Assembly: GCF_001729245.1 (NCBI RefSeq)
Contig: NZ_CP015218.1
Coordinates: forward strand, 381,001-445,000
DNA from: Leptospira tipperaryensis
GTDB lineage: Bacteria; Spirochaetota; Leptospiria; Leptospirales; Leptospiraceae
DNA: 64,000 nt
Reading direction: 5' to 3'
Positions 11,678 through 22,710 of this stretch are shown here, piece by piece. How positions within the stretch are numbered: the stretch's first letter is position 1; every line of letters begins with the position of its first letter. The position numbers were made by a program, and so were the translations under genes. Below the pieces are notes generated by a model. It was not told the DNA's origin. It worked only from the letters and a program-made list of their open reading frames with translations, and did not search any database.

Positions 11678-12360
11678 TTTCCGCATTTTCTTTTCAAACC
11701 GTCTGTGAGCCGGAATGGCTGGAAGTCTGCTTTGAAAGGTCACATAACGTTCTTAGCTGGGCCGTGGTCGGAGGGGGTTGGGAAAAGACAAATCACGTGA
11801 TCTGGCACCGAGTTCGAAACGAAGATCTCACTCTTGAAATTGATCCGGAAGAATACTTTCTAAATAAATGGAACGCGAGAAAACAAACCGGAAACGTTGT
11901 AGGGTTGCTTACGAGTGCCTCCCTTGAAAATTATTCTGAAACGATCTTACAAGAAAATGAATGTTCGATAAGAACGTTAGTCACCGTCGGCCTTGGAAAC
12001 GCGGTTTGTATCGGAGATCGGCCATATCGTTCTCCGACTTACGGAACCATCAATATTCTCGTACAGTCTTCGATCCCGATGAACTTGAAAGCTTCCATCG
12101 AAGCGGTTTCGCTTATCGCAGAGGCAAGAAGCCTCGCGGTTTTAGAAGCAAAGATCCCGAGCAACACGAGTAAAAAGTTCTCCACCGGAACCGGGACTGA
12201 TTGTATCGCCTTCGCATCCCCGGATTTTTCACCTATAGCTAGTTATACGGGGAAACATACGCTCAGCGGACATTTGATCGGGAAAAGCGTTTACGATTCG
12301 GTCTCGCAAGGAATCGAGAATTGGAAAAATGCAAAAAGAAAAATGGGAGACTTCCTATGA
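11674..12360 (+). CDS. cbiZ: Adenosylcobinamide amidohydrolase CbiZ
   Basis: This 228-residue protein matches CbiZ: GLLTSASLENYSE, TVGLGNAVCIGDRP, AVLEAKIP and the diagnostic GTGTDCIAFASP near residue 185. CbiZ cleaves the aminopropanol arm of (adenosyl)cobinamide or pseudocobalamin to give cobyric acid, so foreign corrinoids can be remodelled. It overlaps cbiA and the next gene by 4 nt each. A salvage enzyme inside a de novo operon suggests the cell both makes B12 and rebuilds imported corrinoids. Confidence 0.88.
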   Translation: MISAFSFQTVCEPEWLEVCFERSHNVLSWAVVGGGWEKTNHVIWHRVRNEDLTLEIDPEEYFLNKWNARKQTGNVVGLLTSASLENYSETILQENECSIRTLVTVGLGNAVCIGDRPYRSPTYGTINILVQSSIPMNLKASIEAVSLIAEARSLAVLEAKIPSNTSKKFSTGTGTDCIAFASPDFSPIASYTGKHTLSGHLIGKSVYDSVSQGIENWKNAKRKMGDFL

Positions 12361-12992
12361 AAAAAACTCTTTATCTTGTTCGAAACGCAGACATTGGATT
12401 CGATTATCGTTTTAAATATGTAGGTCGTTTGGATCCGCCCCTTTCCGAACAAGGATTCTTAGACGCACAAGCTCTCGGAGAATATTGTAAGAATACGTTT
12501 TATACATCTAAAGAAAGAGTATATCTCAGTCCGTCCAAACGTTCCCTTCAAACTTGGAAAGAAATGAAACTGGATACAAGCGAGGAAGTCGCGCACTTAC
12601 CAGCTCTACAGGAAATTCATTTTGGAAACTGGGAAGGAAAAAGTTTTTTCGATATCGAAAAAACAAATCCTTTAGCGCTCGTGAGCTGGGCTCAAACCCC
12701 CTCCCAGTTTTCATTTCCGGGAGGAGAATCCTTTAAAGAATTCTTAGATCGTATCGATTTTCTTTCTTCTTTCCTCAAAGAATCTTCGGCTAAAAAAATA
12801 CTACTAGTCACACATGGAGGGGTCATCTCCACCCTCATCTGTCTTTTACTAAAAGTAAACCCTTCCTCTCATTTGAGTTTTCAAGTTCAAAGCGCATCCG
12901 CTTCCTCCTTAGAAATTTTTTCGGATGGAAGCGCACTCTTAACCGGCCTCAATCAATTTTCGGCGAAGAGGAGGGCGGAATGGCCGGGATAA
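12357..12992 (+). CDS. Histidine-phosphatase (CobC-like) homologue lacking the catalytic His
   Basis: This 211-residue protein has the phosphoglycerate-mutase/CobC fold, but the invariant R-H-G at the N-terminus reads R9-N10-A11 (MKKTLYLVRNAD). Other landmarks remain: GRLDPPLSEQG, LSPSKRSLQT, LQEIHFGNWEGKS, FPGGES and the second His (H153) in VTHGGVIS. Without the first His, which takes the phosphoryl group, normal phosphatase chemistry is unlikely. It might be a structural or binding protein, or act differently. A true CobC with RHGET occurs at 17114. The start ATG 12357 overlaps cbiZ as ATGA; the frame is open to 12321. Confidence 0.8.
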   Translation: MKKTLYLVRNADIGFDYRFKYVGRLDPPLSEQGFLDAQALGEYCKNTFYTSKERVYLSPSKRSLQTWKEMKLDTSEEVAHLPALQEIHFGNWEGKSFFDIEKTNPLALVSWAQTPSQFSFPGGESFKEFLDRIDFLSSFLKESSAKKILLVTHGGVISTLICLLLKVNPSSHLSFQVQSASASSLEIFSDGSALLTGLNQFSAKRRAEWPG

Positions 12993-13551
12993 CCTTGATT
13001 ACCGGCGGATGTAGAAGCGGCAAAAGTCGTTTCGCGCTTACGCACGCCGCCTCGTTTACCGGAAACAAATATTTTCTAGCCACTTCACCAGTGTTAGACG
13101 AAGAGATGGAAGAAAGAATTCTCAAACACAAAAAGGAAAGAAACGAAAGTGAATGGGAAACTTTAGAAGAAGAAACCGATCTCTCCGGTTGTTTTCAAAA
13201 CTCTGCTTTTCTTTCGAGTTCCGTCGTTGTGATCGATTGCCTGAGTCTTTGGGTCAACAATCTACTCTACCAAGCGGAAAAAGAAAAAAGAATGATAAGT
13301 GAATTGGAAATCGAAAACCGATGCAAACAACTCCTTCTTTCCATCCGAACTTCGTCCGTCGGTAAAGTGATTTTCGTCACGAACGAGGTCGGCCTCGGTT
13401 TGGTGCCGGAAACAAAACTGGGAAGAATCTATAGAGATTTATTAGGAATTTGTAATCAAACGATAGCCTCCGACTCGGAAACCGTATTCTTCTTAGTAAG
13501 CGGCATCCCACTCTTGATCCGAGAAAAATCGACTAACAAAGGAATTTGCTA

Positions 13552-13552
<1 letters not shown>
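12980..13552 (+). CDS. cobU: Adenosylcobinamide kinase / adenosylcobinamide-phosphate guanylyltransferase CobU/CobP
   Basis: This 190-residue bifunctional enzyme phosphorylates adenosylcobinamide and attaches GMP for nucleotide-loop assembly. The P-loop is GGCRSGKSR (residues 9-17). The HKKERNESEWETLEE segment carries the His that is guanylylated in the family. VVIDCLSLWVNNLL and FVTNEVGLGLVPETKLGRIYRDLLG are standard motifs. It overlaps the upstream phosphatase-like gene by 13 nt and the fusion gene by 1 nt (TAATG). Confidence 0.95.
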
Positions 13553-16143
<2,591 letters not shown>

Positions 16144-16148
16144 CTCCT

Positions 16149-17105
16149 ATGCCTTGGATCGTAAGCATTTCACTTTTAGTCGACTGGATCCTCGGAGATC
16201 CGAGAAATTTTCCCCACCCGGTGCGCGCCATTGGAAAGTTAGCGAGATTTTTGGAAGAAAGAATTCGATCCAATGTTCGATCGGAAATATTTTCCGGGAT
16301 ACTTACCTCCATTGCAGTTTATACGATTTCATTTTTCTTGCCTTATTTTTTGATTCGGAGCGCGGAAGCACTCCATTGGATAGCGGGAACAATTCTTTCA
16401 GTTTTTATCATCTACACTACGATCGCGTTACGGGATCTATTGGACCATACTGAAGAAGTTTATAAAGCCCTTCTCAAACAAGATCTTGTCAAAGCAAGGG
16501 AAAGGGTATCGAGAATCGTAGCCAGAGACACGGAAGACTTGGAGGAACCGGAGATCATCCGAGCTTGTATCGAAAGCACCGCCGAAAGTCTCGTTGATGG
16601 AGTGACTTCTCCCTTATTCTTCGCGGTTTTCGGAGGAGCTCCTTGGGCGATGTTTTACCGATCGATCAACACGTTAGACTCTCTTTTCGGTTATAAGAAT
16701 GATAAATACAGAGACTTTGGCTGGTTTCCTGCGAGAGTCGACGACATAGCCAATTACATTCCCGCGAGGATTACTTCTCACTTGATCGTCGTTTCCTCTT
16801 TCCTTTTAGGGCAAGACGCTAAAACCGCATTCAAGATTCTTTATAGAGATGGCCGTAAACACCCGAGTCCCAATTCCGGCCTTGCGGAAGCGACCGTAGC
16901 GGGGGCGTTAAAGATCCAACTCGGAGGAACCAATTACTACCATGGGATCAAAAACGTTAAGCCGATATTAGGCGATGTTAAAGAAGAGTTGAAGATAAAT
17001 CATATCGTAGACGCCAATCGACTTATCGTCTTGAGTTCTCTGCTTACAATGCTAACCTATTTCGCAATCTACTACTTTTTGAATCTATTATCAGATCCTA
17101 TTTAA
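16149..17105 (+). CDS. cbiB: Adenosylcobinamide-phosphate synthase CbiB
   Basis: This 318-residue membrane protein joins aminopropanol(-phosphate) to adenosylcobyric acid. Family signatures include LVDWILGDPRNFPHPVRAIG, STAESLVDGVTSPLFFAVFGG, FGWFPARVDDIANYIPARIT and HPSPNSGLAEATVAGAL. Several hydrophobic helices are evident (residues about 1-15, 48-95, 205-220, 290-312). It lies 5 nt after the CobD-CobQ fusion, whose two products it uses. Confidence 0.95.
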   Translation: MPWIVSISLLVDWILGDPRNFPHPVRAIGKLARFLEERIRSNVRSEIFSGILTSIAVYTISFFLPYFLIRSAEALHWIAGTILSVFIIYTTIALRDLLDHTEEVYKALLKQDLVKARERVSRIVARDTEDLEEPEIIRACIESTAESLVDGVTSPLFFAVFGGAPWAMFYRSINTLDSLFGYKNDKYRDFGWFPARVDDIANYIPARITSHLIVVSSFLLGQDAKTAFKILYRDGRKHPSPNSGLAEATVAGALKIQLGGTNYYHGIKNVKPILGDVKEELKINHIVDANRLIVLSSLLTMLTYFAIYYFLNLLSDPI

Positions 17106-17113
17106 GATTAGTT

Positions 17114-17722
17114 ATGATGAAAAATCAAAAACTCATTATTTTCAGACACGGGGAAACTTCATGGAATGCGGAAGGGCGACTACAGGGGCATCTCGAAATC
17201 CCGTTGAACGCTAAAGGCAAAAAACAGGCGGAGGAACTAGCTCTTCAACTAAAAGAGAAGAATATAAAAAGAATTCTTAGCAGTGATTTGGAAAGAGCCA
17301 AGGAAACCGGAATCATCGTGTCAACGACATTAAATGTGCCGATCGAGTTCGAAATCGGTTTGAGAGAAATTCATTTGGGAGAAGCGCAAGGAATTTTGAT
17401 AAGCGAAGTGAATCAGAAATACGGAGATCAATTCTGGGAACGATGGCAATCTCAAAATCCAATGTATGATCACCTATTTTTTCCCGGAGGAGAAAGTAAG
17501 AAAGACGTGGACAGAAGAATCCAGTCCGCACTCGTTCAAAAAATCGATTTCTTCCGGGAAAAAACCGCCGCATTGTGTACGCATGGCTACGTTATGACAC
17601 GAATTGCCAGAATGTATCGAGCCGATTTAATTAAAAATGATATTTTGCATATTCAAAATGGAGAATATATTGAAATCGAGCTCGAAAGGATCATCAACTT
17701 CGATTCAAATTCGAAAATATAA
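17114..17722 (+). CDS. cobC: Alpha-ribazole phosphatase CobC-like histidine phosphatase
   Basis: This 202-residue protein has the intact phosphatase motif FRHGETSWNAEGRLQGH, then ILSSDLERAKETG, LREIHLGEAQG, FFPGGES and LCTHGYVMTR. As the last gene of the operon it most likely dephosphorylates alpha-ribazole-5'-phosphate or adenosylcobalamin-5'-phosphate, although the broad family also includes phosphoglycerate mutases. Two consecutive ATG codons (17114 and 17117) could serve as the start. It contrasts with the degenerate paralogue at 12357. Confidence 0.82.
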   Translation: MMKNQKLIIFRHGETSWNAEGRLQGHLEIPLNAKGKKQAEELALQLKEKNIKRILSSDLERAKETGIIVSTTLNVPIEFEIGLREIHLGEAQGILISEVNQKYGDQFWERWQSQNPMYDHLFFPGGESKKDVDRRIQSALVQKIDFFREKTAALCTHGYVMTRIARMYRADLIKNDILHIQNGEYIEIELERIINFDSNSKI

Positions 17723-17777
17723 AGATAAACTTAACGTTTTATTAAATTTTTCTTGTAACAATCAATCAATGAAAATT

Positions 17778-17880
17778 CATTGGACTCAGCTTTCAGGGAT
17801 GAAGATGGGTGAAAATCCCGCGCTGACCCGCAACTGTGTGCCTAATGTATGTTAGGCGAGCCAGATCTCCCGCAATAGAT
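17778..17880 (+). promoter_or_regulatory. Cobalamin (B12) riboswitch upstream of the TonB-dependent receptor
   Basis: The conserved core is visible: GGTGAAAATCCC at 17808-17819, CTGACCCGCAACTGT at 17823-17837, then a variable hairpin (GCCTAA...TTAGGC), then the B12-box-like GAGCCAGATCTCCCGC ending near 17873. Downstream, about 17931-17962, a GC-rich hairpin (GAAGGGCCCC / GGGGCTTC) could be the expression platform, but no T-run follows, so control may be translational. The ends are approximate. Binding of cobalamin should lower expression of the receptor starting at 18070. Confidence 0.9.
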
Positions 17881-18069
17881 TACCTCGAGGTTAGGTTATT
17901 TGCATTCTCGCGCTGTACGTCCGTACAAAGCGAAGGGCCCCGAAAGACTACTTGGGGCTTCTCAAAGAAGAATCATCCATTCCATTTTTATGATATGGCC
18001 GCGCCTATATGATAAGAGGATACGATCGTTCTTTTTCGAAATTCTCCCTAAAACTCATCAGGTGGGCAA

Positions 18070-20169
18070 ATGGAGAAGGACGTATCACGGAGAATCCAAA
18101 GGATTCTTATTTTATTATTTTGTTTAGGAGTTCCGGCTCAAAGAGGAGCGCAAGAGCCGGTAAACAAATCGGAAGAAAACAAAAATTCCGGAATCATTGT
18201 CAATGGTAAGTCCGACTATGGGATCGGGATCGCAGGATCCGCGAGCGAAGGTACGATTCGTTCCGAACAAATTCGATCTCGACCGATCTCAAGAGCGGGA
18301 GAAATCGCCGAGTTCATTCCGGGAATGATCGTAACTCAACATAGCGGGTCCGGAAAAGCAAATCAATACTATCTCAGAGGTTTCAATCTCGATCATGGAA
18401 CTGACTTCGCAGCGAGTGTAAACGGAATACCCGTCAACAATCCTTCTCACGGACACGGACAGGGTTATTCCGATATCAGCTTTGTCATACCGGAACTCAT
18501 CGAAGAGATCAAATTCAAAAAGGGAGTTTACTACGCAGAAGAAGGAAACTTTTCTTCCGCAGGTGCGATGAACGTGTCTTACTTTCGATCCTTAAAAAAA
18601 GGAATCGCAAGCGTAGAAGGAGGCACCTTTGGATATGGAAGAACTATCATCGCAAAGTCCCATCAGATCGGACCGGGGGTTCTTCTCTATGCGATCGAAG
18701 CTTCTCATTCCGACGGACCCTGGACCGTAAAAGAAAATTATAAAAAAGCGAACGGAATCTTAAGCTACAGCGTAGGCGACGAACGAAGCGGCTTTCGTCT
18801 TTTAGGAATGGGATATCGAGGGAACTGGCACACGACTCATCAGATTCCTAAGAGGGCGATCGAAAGAGGCAAGTCCTGGCTTTTGCCGGAAAACGACGGC
18901 ATCGGACGTTTTGACGCAATCGATCCGACCGACGGAGGGCTTACAAATCGGGGAAGTCTTTCCTGGGAAGCTCATCATCGGGACAAGAATACGGATGCAA
19001 AATTACTAATATACGGCTTATACAGCGATCTTTCTCTTTTTTCCAATACGACTTATTTCTTAAACGACCACGAAAGAGGAGATCAAGTCGACCAGACGGA
19101 CCGAAGAACCGTTTCCGGTTTCAAAGGAAGTTATAAAATTCTTTCTCAATGGAAGGAAATAAAATTTGAGAACCAAGTGGGAATTCAAATCCGAAGAGAC
19201 TTTATACAAAATTCTTTATATCATACGGAAGCGAGGGCTCAACTAGACAATTTAAAAAAAGATTTGATCATCGAAACCAACCTTTCAGTATATTACGAAA
19301 GTAGAATTCAATGGATGTCTAAAATACGAACCGTCTTGGGAGCCAGAGCCGATCAGTTTCAATTTCACGTAGACGATAAGAATCCGGAACTCAGCGATCG
19401 CAAACGTGCCTCCGTGGGAAGTCCGAAAGCGGGAATCGTATTCGGACCATGGTCCAAGACGGAAGTTTATCTCAACGGGGGACACGGTTTTCACACAAAC
19501 GACGCGAGAGGATTGACCGACAAAGCACATCCGTTTATTCCGATCGTAATGTCGAGAGGAGGGGAAGCCGGAATTCGAAGTATTCTTTTGGATTTTTGGA
19601 AAACCACCGTAAGCGTTTGGCGATTGGACTTGGATTCGGAGTTGATCTTTGTAGGCGACGCTGCGACGACCGAACCGAGCAGATCGAGTTCAAGAAGAGG
19701 AGTAGAATGCTCGAACTCGATCGACATTCTAAAAAACCTAACCTTCGACGCGGACGTTTCCATTTCCCGTTCCAGATTTCGAAGCAGCGAGGACGAAGCC
19801 GGAAACTTTATTCCCGGTTCGATCGAAAACGTTTATACCGGAGGAATCACTCTCAAAGAGACAAATCAATTTTTCGGATCGGTCCGCGGAAGATACTTCG
19901 GTCCGCGTTCTTTGATCGAAGATAACAGCTTCCGCTCCCCTCCGACTACGTTATTCAATCTTCAGGCGGGGAAAAGGTTCGACGAAAATTGGAGCCTCGT
20001 ATTCGAGATGTTTAATATACAAAACGCAAAGGTAAGCGATATCGACTACTACTACGCGTCGCGTCTAAAACACGAAGCGGAAGGTCCGAACGAAGGAGGA
20101 TACAACGACGTTCATACAAGACCGTCGGCGCCCCGTTCCATCCGACTTTCGCTTCGAGGAACATTTTAG
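18070..20169 (+). CDS. TonB-dependent outer-membrane receptor, probably for cobalamin/corrinoids
   Basis: This 699-residue protein has a signal-like N-terminus (RILILLFCLGVPAQRGA), a plug domain (ISRAGEIAEFIPGMIVTQHSGSGKANQYYLRGFNLDHGTDFA, split here only by reading), then a beta-barrel rich in alternating residues and ending in ...RLSLRGTF with a terminal Phe, as outer-membrane proteins do. A ribosome-binding site AGGTGG lies 6 nt upstream. The preceding riboswitch and the B12 operon argue for corrinoid uptake (a BtuB analogue); a different metal chelate cannot be excluded. Its end converges on the SDR gene with 6 nt between them and no separate terminator. Confidence 0.85.
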   Translation: MEKDVSRRIQRILILLFCLGVPAQRGAQEPVNKSEENKNSGIIVNGKSDYGIGIAGSASEGTIRSEQIRSRPISRAGEIAEFIPGMIVTQHSGSGKANQYYLRGFNLDHGTDFAASVNGIPVNNPSHGHGQGYSDISFVIPELIEEIKFKKGVYYAEEGNFSSAGAMNVSYFRSLKKGIASVEGGTFGYGRTIIAKSHQIGPGVLLYAIEASHSDGPWTVKENYKKANGILSYSVGDERSGFRLLGMGYRGNWHTTHQIPKRAIERGKSWLLPENDGIGRFDAIDPTDGGLTNRGSLSWEAHHRDKNTDAKLLIYGLYSDLSLFSNTTYFLNDHERGDQVDQTDRRTVSGFKGSYKILSQWKEIKFENQVGIQIRRDFIQNSLYHTEARAQLDNLKKDLIIETNLSVYYESRIQWMSKIRTVLGARADQFQFHVDDKNPELSDRKRASVGSPKAGIVFGPWSKTEVYLNGGHGFHTNDARGLTDKAHPFIPIVMSRGGEAGIRSILLDFWKTTVSVWRLDLDSELIFVGDAATTEPSRSSSRRGVECSNSIDILKNLTFDADVSISRSRFRSSEDEAGNFIPGSIENVYTGGITLKETNQFFGSVRGRYFGPRSLIEDNSFRSPPTTLFNLQAGKRFDENWSLVFEMFNIQNAKVSDIDYYYASRLKHEAEGPNEGGYNDVHTRPSAPRSIRLSLRGTF

Positions 20170-20175
20170 GAGAAT

Positions 20176-21015
20176 CTAATACGATTTAGAAAGAATCCGG
20201 CTCGTCTCTTCAAGCAATTTCGATTTTAGGGAAAAGTTCAAAGCGGGACCGGTGAGCTTCTGTTGTTTTTTGCTGTCAAAGTATTGACCGCTGACCTGCG
20301 CAACCTCCGGAGAATCCGCGAGATAGATCGAAGTCTCGGCGCCTTTTTCGGGAGAAAGAAAAAATAACTTTTGAATCCCGGAGTAGATAAAACCGATCGG
20401 TCCCTTGACTTCTCTCGCGAGTTCAGTGCTAACAACGCCAGGATGAAGCGCGTTAGCCGTCACTTTGGTTCCTTTCAATTTTTCAGCAAGATCCTGAACA
20501 AAAAAAATATTGAACAACTTAGAATCCGAATAAGCCGTCATCCAAGAATAGGATTTTTCTTTTTGAAAATCGTCAACGTTCGGATTTGCGCTTTTATAAA
20601 GTCTAGAACTGACCGCAATGATTCTTCCCTGATCCGCAGAAATCAGGTTATCAAGAAGAGTGTTTGTAAGTAAAACGTGGGCGAGGTGATTGACCGCAAA
20701 GTTCGATTCGTAACCGTCGATGGAAGTTTTTCTGACCGGAGAAATCAAACCGGCGTTGTTGATCAATGCGTCGATCTTCGGAAGTTTTTTCGCCAATTCT
20801 TTACCAACCTTTGCGACCTGTGAAAGAGAAGAAAGATCGCAGAGAACAAAGTCGATGTTCTTGTTTCCAGTTTTGGATTGAATCTCTTCGATTACATTTC
20901 TTGCCTTGTCCGGATTTCTTACTACCATCGTGATCGCCCAACCTTTGCTCGCAAGTCCGGCAACCGTCGCCTTTCCGATTCCTTCAGTTCCGCCTGTGAT
21001 TACAGCTTGTTTCAT
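20176..21015 (-). CDS. Short-chain dehydrogenase/reductase
   Basis: This 279-residue classical SDR resembles retinol/steroid dehydrogenase-type members. It has TGGTEGIGKATVAGLASKG (cofactor loop), LCDLSSL, INNAGLI, AVSSRLY (Ser) and YSDSK (catalytic Tyr-x3-Lys). MKQAVITGG at 21015 is taken as the start; the frame is open further upstream but lacks the fold there. The substrate is unknown. It points towards the B12-receptor gene. Confidence 0.88.
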   Translation of the reverse strand: MKQAVITGGTEGIGKATVAGLASKGWAITMVVRNPDKARNVIEEIQSKTGNKNIDFVLCDLSSLSQVAKVGKELAKKLPKIDALINNAGLISPVRKTSIDGYESNFAVNHLAHVLLTNTLLDNLISADQGRIIAVSSRLYKSANPNVDDFQKEKSYSWMTAYSDSKLFNIFFVQDLAEKLKGTKVTANALHPGVVSTELAREVKGPIGFIYSGIQKLFFLSPEKGAETSIYLADSPEVAQVSGQYFDSKKQQKLTGPALNFSLKSKLLEETSRILSKSY

Positions 21016-21321
21016 TTTGATACCTATTCGTTTTAAAAAAAGAGTGATACAATATGGACTGATAAAGAAAAGGAGATGGAAGAAATTTTCAAAATTCTTC
21101 CGGAACAAAAGGAAAAAACGAGATCGAAATTTGACTTAAGAAGAAACAAAATCAAAGATATAAGGGAACTCCTAAAAGATAAGATAGGTCCTGAATCAAA
21201 TCAGAAAATTCTTATAAACAAAGAAAGTTAAGAATTCTTCATTTTACTTTTTCAACGTTAAATCACTTGAGAATAAGAATTTGATTTGTCCAAAAGCAAG
21301 TATTGTTTGATCTTTTGATGA
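21016..21321. other. Intergenic region between divergent SDR and GST-like genes
   Basis: About 300 bases, A+T-rich, separating divergent genes, so promoters in both directions are expected. I see no convincing repeat, RNA or ORF in it. Confidence 0.5.
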
Positions 21322-22260
21322 ATGACCACAGAAAAAGAAATCATTCTTCATCACTATCCGGCGTCTCCTTATTCGGAACGGGTAAGACTTTTTTTAGGAT
21401 ATAAGAAAGCGACTTGGTTGTCCACAGTGACTCCGGTGACCTTGCCGAAACCCGATCAGACCATTCTCACGGGAGGATATAGAAGGGCCCCCGTATTACA
21501 ACTCGGATCCGATATCTACTGCGATTCCCGTTTGATCATCGAAGAGCTCAACCGAATTCTTCCGCAACCTCCGATCTCGATCGAAAACCCGGATGCGGCC
21601 TCCGCCAATCTTTTAGCGGAATTGGTCGACGCCGACATCTTCTTAAAAGTCGCCAAGTTCGTGATGGGTTCTTACGCTCAAAAACTTCCGCAGGAACTCG
21701 TGGACGATCGGGCTGCGATGCAACCCCAGGAAAAATTGACAAGGGAGAATATGGAGAAATTGGTTCCGTATCTCCAACTCAGTCTTTCCAAAATGCTTCC
21801 TGAGTTTGCAAAGGTCTTAGACAAGAAACAGTTTTTCGGGGGCGAGATTCCGGCGCGAGGCGACTTTGCGATCTACCAAATTTTTTGGTTCTTGAATACG
21901 ATTCGAAAATTCAAACCGATCGTTCCCGGGCACGAAAATTTACACGAATGGTTTGCAAGAATGAAAACCTTCGGCGCTGGAGAATCCACTTTGTTAACCG
22001 CCGAAGACGCCCTAAAAACGGCAGCCGCGACTTCTCCCAGACCGATTGTTTCGGCGAGCGTCTCGCCCGGACCTTACGACTTCAAATCCGGTCAAGACGT
22101 GATCGTTCATCCTGAACATTACGATCACGAGAGAATTTTCGGAAAGTTGCTCCATCTGGATGACGAAACGATTATCCTTGGAAACGAGTCTCCAAAAACC
22201 GGCTTGGTTCACGTTCACTTTCCAAGACTTCGATATATCGTTTTTCCGAAGATTTCCTGA
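21322..22260 (+). CDS. Glutathione S-transferase-like protein
   Basis: This 312-residue protein begins with a GST thioredoxin-fold domain (HHYPASPYSERVRLFLGYK, then GGYRRAPVLQLGSDIYCDSRLIIEEL with the cis-Pro region RAPVL and the C-D-S segment that binds glutathione in related enzymes). An all-helical second domain ends near residue 215 (ARGDFAIYQIFWFL). The last 90 or so residues (SPGPYDFKSGQDVIVHPEHYDHERIFGKLLHLDDETIIL) form an added small domain not typical of GSTs. The function is unknown; detoxification is a guess. Confidence 0.75.
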   Translation: MTTEKEIILHHYPASPYSERVRLFLGYKKATWLSTVTPVTLPKPDQTILTGGYRRAPVLQLGSDIYCDSRLIIEELNRILPQPPISIENPDAASANLLAELVDADIFLKVAKFVMGSYAQKLPQELVDDRAAMQPQEKLTRENMEKLVPYLQLSLSKMLPEFAKVLDKKQFFGGEIPARGDFAIYQIFWFLNTIRKFKPIVPGHENLHEWFARMKTFGAGESTLLTAEDALKTAAATSPRPIVSASVSPGPYDFKSGQDVIVHPEHYDHERIFGKLLHLDDETIILGNESPKTGLVHVHFPRLRYIVFPKIS

Positions 22261-22392
22261 TCGTATCCAATTTCGGAAGAATCTCCGATTTCGATTTTTG
22301 AAAACGCCCGGAATTTCAGAAATGACTTCGGATGTTTTCCGGTTTGCATCGCCTAAGAATTTTGAATCGAGGGGAGATAAACGGGTAAAGTA

Positions 22393-22429
22393 GACATAAT
22401 GTATTACTTCCGATAATGTACATTATGTC
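22393..22429. repeat. Perfect 11-bp inverted repeat (operator-like)
   Basis: GACATAATGTA (22393-22403) and TACATTATGTC (22419-22429) are perfect inverted copies 15 nt apart. They sit in the 450-base gap (22261-22710) before the haloalkane dehalogenase gene and after the GST-like gene. The A+T-rich arms look more like a regulator binding site than a terminator, and no T-run follows. Apart from this I see nothing else in the gap. Confidence 0.6.
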
Positions 22430-22710
22430 ACATTGAAATCGGACGAAAGAGGCCTCTTCGAATTTCAGATTTGTAAGACATCCTACAACGATTCTTCTCA
22501 AAAAGACTTTTCTAAAAACCAAAAGAATCCGCGATCACAAGATTCTTAGATTAGAAAAAAAGATTCTATCTCAAAGTAAAAATTCGACTACGATCCGAAT
22601 TCTACTCGAATGACCAAAAACCGGCGGACAAATTCTTTTTCCAAAAACGAGGAAAGAAACGTTTCGAAAAGTGCTTCCCCGAAAGGCAATCCCGGGAATT
22701 CTGATGCCCC

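Noticed and set aside
19449..19925. A 158-codon frame inside the TonB receptor gene
   Set aside because: The sequence is Arg/Ser-rich and typical of an out-of-frame reading of a long beta-barrel gene.
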